Assembly: GCA_023432565.1 (NCBI GenBank)
Contig: JAEYUL010000154.1
Coordinates: forward strand, 1 to 7,542
DNA from: Actinomycetes bacterium
Lineage (GTDB): Bacteria; Actinomycetota; Actinomycetes; Actinomycetales; Cellulomonadaceae
Reading direction: 5' to 3'
DNA: 7,542 nt
Each line of letters starts with the position of its first letter. The stretch's first letter is position 1. Below are positions 6,548 through 7,542 of the stretch, in pieces. The translations under genes and the position numbers were made by a program. The notes beneath the pieces were generated by a model. That model saw only the letters and a program-made list of their open reading frames with translations. It did not search any database and had not been told where the DNA came from.

Positions 6548-6574
6548 TCAGCGACACATTCGACGGCAGGTCAT
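6548..6574 (-). CDS. leaderless Cys-containing upstream ORF (putative leader peptide) of metY
   Basis: ATG 6574 to TGA 6548 encodes MTCRRMCR: eight residues with Cys at 3 and 7 and a second Met at 6. A TAGGCT -10 box ends exactly six bases before the ATG, so the transcript should start at its first base with no ribosome binding site. Leaderless Cys-containing small frames upstream of sulfur-assimilation genes are known in mycobacteria and other actinobacteria, where cysteine supply controls downstream expression. Here codons 2-5 can pair with CGACGAAGGTC at 6487-6497, so a slowed ribosome would change the leader fold. Stops at 174 bases from metY, so there is no direct translational overlap. 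Translation is inferred. Confidence 0.5.
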   Translation of the reverse strand: MTCRRMCR

Positions 6575-6580
6575 GCGGGG

Positions 6581-6610
6581 AGCCTAGGGGCCGGGTACCG
6601 GAACGTGGAA
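6581..6610 (-). promoter_or_regulatory. promoter for the metY leader
   Basis: On the minus strand a TAGGCT -10 box lies at 6586-6581, and a weak TTCCAC at 6610-6605 sits 18 bases upstream as a possible -35. The predicted transcript start is 6574, the A of the upstream frame's ATG. A 7-base direct repeat (GGAACGT then GGAACGC on the plus strand, 6600-6613) overlaps the -35 area and might be a regulator half-site pair. Confidence 0.5.
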
Positions 6611-6663
6611 CGCCCGTCTCAAATATCGGGACCATCTGTCTCGTGCGTCCGGTACGTCCCAAA

Positions 6664-6708
6664 TGTGACTGCTGTGAAAGGTGGGACTGCTGTGACAGGT
6701 GTTCACTT
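6664..6708 (+). repeat. 9-base-period TGTGAC array, candidate MtrA-type operator
   Basis: Consecutive 9-base units read TGTGACTGC, TGTGAAAGG, TGGGACTGC, TGTGACAGG and a degenerate TGTTCACTT. The suffixes alternate TGC/AGG, so 6667-6684 and 6685-6702 also match as 18-base repeats at 16 of 18 positions. On the other strand the units read GTCACAgca-like, close to the GTCACA-type direct repeats I recall for the response regulator MtrA. The array ends at the proposed -35 box of the coiled-coil secreted protein gene, a suitable position for an activator. The repeat itself is certain; the regulator is inferred. Confidence 0.6.
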
Positions 6709-6730
6709 CTGGGGCTGGCCCGGGTAGCGT
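6702..6730 (+). promoter_or_regulatory. promoter for the secreted coiled-coil protein gene
   Basis: TTCACT (6702-6707) resembles the -35 consensus in four of six bases, and TAGCGT (6725-6730) fits the actinobacterial TANNNT -10, with an exact 17-base spacer. The predicted start is near 6737, leaving a leader of about 130 bases before GTG 6866. The spacing and the adjacent repeat array support it. Confidence 0.5.
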
Positions 6731-6804
6731 CCGCAGAGCGCGACCCGTCGCCCGTGCTCGTGCACCCGCAGGAGCGTCCCAGCAGGGCAGGCGGCGGTTC
6801 GGGC

Positions 6805-6823
6805 GGCCGTCGAGCAGACGGCC
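6805..6823 (+). other. hairpin in the 5' leader of the secreted coiled-coil protein gene
   Basis: GGCCGTC-gagca-GACGGCC is a perfect 7-bp stem with a 5-base loop, 43 bases before the start codon. The surrounding leader is Gly-codon-like GC-rich sequence with no riboswitch core that I recognise; in particular the c-di-AMP (ydaO) motif often found before cell-wall hydrolase genes is not seen. Confidence 0.35.
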
Positions 6824-6865
6824 GGTCAGGCAGGCAGCACCAGCAGGCGCGAAAGGGCACCACGA

Positions 6866-7542
6866 GTGGGCGAACGACGAGCCGGACGGCGGACGCGGGG
6901 CGCGAGCGCGCTCGCCGCGGCGACCGTCGGCATGCTGCTGCTCAGCACGCCGGGCGCGCTCGCCGACCCGGGCACCCCCTCGGATGAGGACGTGCGCCGC
7001 GCGCAGCAGGCGGTGGGCAGCGCCGAGCGCTCCGTCGCCGAGATGGAGATCCGCCTCGCAGAGCTCAGCGCGCAGGCCGACGCCGCCGAGCGCGAGGTCC
7101 AGCAGGCCGGCGAGGCCTACACGCAGGCGCTGTCCGACGCGCAGGACGCCCAGGACGCCGCCGCGCAGGCCGACGACCGCTCCGCCGAGGCGGCGGCCGA
7201 GGCCGAGAAGGCGCGACGCCAGCTCGTCGCGATCGCCCGTCAGGTCGCCCGCTCGGGCGGTTCCGCCGACCTCGTCGAGGCGCTGCTGTCCGCCGACGGC
7301 TTCGAGGACGTCGCGCGCCGCACCAGCCAGATGGACCAGTTCACGCGCAAGACCGACGAGGCGGTCCAGGCGTACGAGGCGGCGACGCTCGTCGCCGGCA
7401 CGCTCGCCGACGCCGCGGCCGCAGCCGCCGCCGACGCCGAGGACGCCCAGGCACAGGCGCAGCGGCTGCTGGACTCCGCGCAGGCCACGGCGGACGCGGC
7501 CGACGCCGCGCGCGCCGCGGGCGAGGCCGAGCGCGAGACGCT
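6866..7542 (+). CDS. secreted coiled-coil protein, probable NlpC/P60-type peptidoglycan hydrolase (3' end outside the window)
   Basis: The frame starts at GTG 6866 and is still open at the right edge, with 225 complete codons visible. AAGGG lies 9 bases before the start. Residues 1-33 form a Sec signal peptide: an Arg-rich n-region (GERRAGRRTRG), a hydrophobic core ASALAAATVGMLLLSTPG, and a likely cleavage ALA|DP after residue 33. Starting at the later Met23 would destroy it. Residues ~42-125 and ~160-225 are Ala/Glu/Gln-rich helices with coiled-coil character. They are separated by the hinge VARSGGSADLVEALLSADGF (127-146), which resembles the linker in RipA/CwlO-type proteins. In those proteins an NlpC/P60 endopeptidase domain that cuts peptidoglycan stem peptides follows; here it would lie beyond the edge, so catalysis cannot be confirmed. 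An M23 peptidase with the same N-terminus is the alternative. Transcribed divergently from metY. Confidence 0.82.
   Translation, partial: MGERRAGRRTRGASALAAATVGMLLLSTPGALADPGTPSDEDVRRAQQAVGSAERSVAEMEIRLAELSAQADAAEREVQQAGEAYTQALSDAQDAQDAAAQADDRSAEAAAEAEKARRQLVAIARQVARSGGSADLVEALLSADGFEDVARRTSQMDQFTRKTDEAVQAYEAATLVAGTLADAAAAAAADAEDAQAQAQRLLDSAQATADAADAARAAGEAERET

Larger units (their letters stand above)
6375..6574 (-). promoter_or_regulatory. structured 5' leader of metY, candidate attenuator
   Basis: If transcription starts at the proposed -10 box, the metY leader is 200 bases. It holds, in order, an 8-codon upstream frame and an imperfect hairpin TGCT-ca-CGTC-gatct-GACG-AGCA. Next comes the segment CGACGAAGGTC, complementary to codons 2-5 of the upstream frame. 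After that are the 8-bp hairpin 6466-6485 and two copies of CCCGCGGG (6432-6439 and 6402-6409) that can pair with each other. The copy nearer metY can instead pair as GCGGG/CCCGC (6391-6406), just before the AGGAG. Pairings were found by eye. No SAM-I or SAM-IV riboswitch core was recognised. Confidence 0.45.

Noticed and set aside
6375..6600. SAM-I or SAM-IV riboswitch before metY
   Set aside because: I looked for the conserved core around GCAACC and the flanking helices and did not find it on the minus strand.
6615..6660. McbR-type operator (TAGAC-N6-GTCTA) for methionine genes
   Set aside because: Only GTCTC and GGGAC fragments are present; neither half-site matches and the spacing is wrong.
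6691..6707. CRP-type site TGTGA...TCACT
   Set aside because: The half-sites are 7 bases apart instead of 6 and the second lacks the final A; the 9-base head-to-tail period explains the sequence better.
6474..6863. 129-residue minus-strand frame in the divergent region
   Set aside because: It runs through the promoter, repeat array and metY leader, has no ribosome site or family resemblance, and is rich in Arg/Ser/Pro.
6737..6865. c-di-AMP (ydaO-type) riboswitch before the cell-wall hydrolase gene
   Set aside because: The conserved core is not recognisable; only one simple 7-bp hairpin is present.
1..7542. CRISPR array, tRNA/rRNA genes, insertion sequence or phage genes
   Set aside because: No repeat-spacer pattern, no tRNA-like cloverleaf and no transposase or integrase motif was seen.

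Overview
The window looks like chromosomal DNA of a high-GC actinobacterium. Base composition, codon use and Ala/Pro-rich proteins all fit. So do a mycothiol-type isomerase fold, TANNNT -10 boxes sitting 6-8 bases before start codons, and a coiled-coil cell-wall hydrolase precursor. A Cellulomonas-like genus is my best guess, from general protein style only.

Layout, left to right. (a) 3-689, plus strand: the C-terminal part of a Pro/Ala-rich protein that enters from the left and ends in a compact domain resembling the RAMA modified-DNA reader fold. (b) 723-4924, minus strand, read right to left: metX (homoserine O-acetyltransferase), a mycothiol-dependent maleylpyruvate isomerase-family protein, an MDR-family quinone oxidoreductase-like protein, and an alpha/beta hydrolase. 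(c) 5055-6374, minus strand: metY (O-acetylhomoserine sulfhydrylase), directly upstream of metX. (d) 6375-6865: a 490-base divergent intergenic region rich in regulatory signals. (e) 6866 to the right edge, plus strand: the N-terminal 225 residues of a secreted coiled-coil protein, probably an NlpC/P60 peptidoglycan hydrolase.

MetX and MetY make homocysteine by direct sulfhydrylation: homoserine to O-acetylhomoserine, then to homocysteine with sulfide. They are separated by a strong 10-bp hairpin, and metX appears to have its own -10 box, so their expression may be partly uncoupled.

The most interesting part is the divergent region. On the minus strand, 200 bases before metY, there is a tiny leaderless reading frame, MTCRRMCR-stop. 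It has two Cys codons and an internal Met codon, and a perfectly placed TAGGCT -10 box. Its own codons can pair with a segment further down the leader, and more hairpins lie between it and the metY ribosome binding site. This has the form of a cysteine-responsive attenuator for sulfur amino-acid synthesis. On the plus strand, a 9-base-period array of TGTGAC-type units lies immediately upstream of the -35 box of the cell-wall hydrolase gene. It resembles the direct repeats bound by the actinobacterial cell-wall regulator MtrA. Both regulatory readings are inferences from sequence pattern alone.
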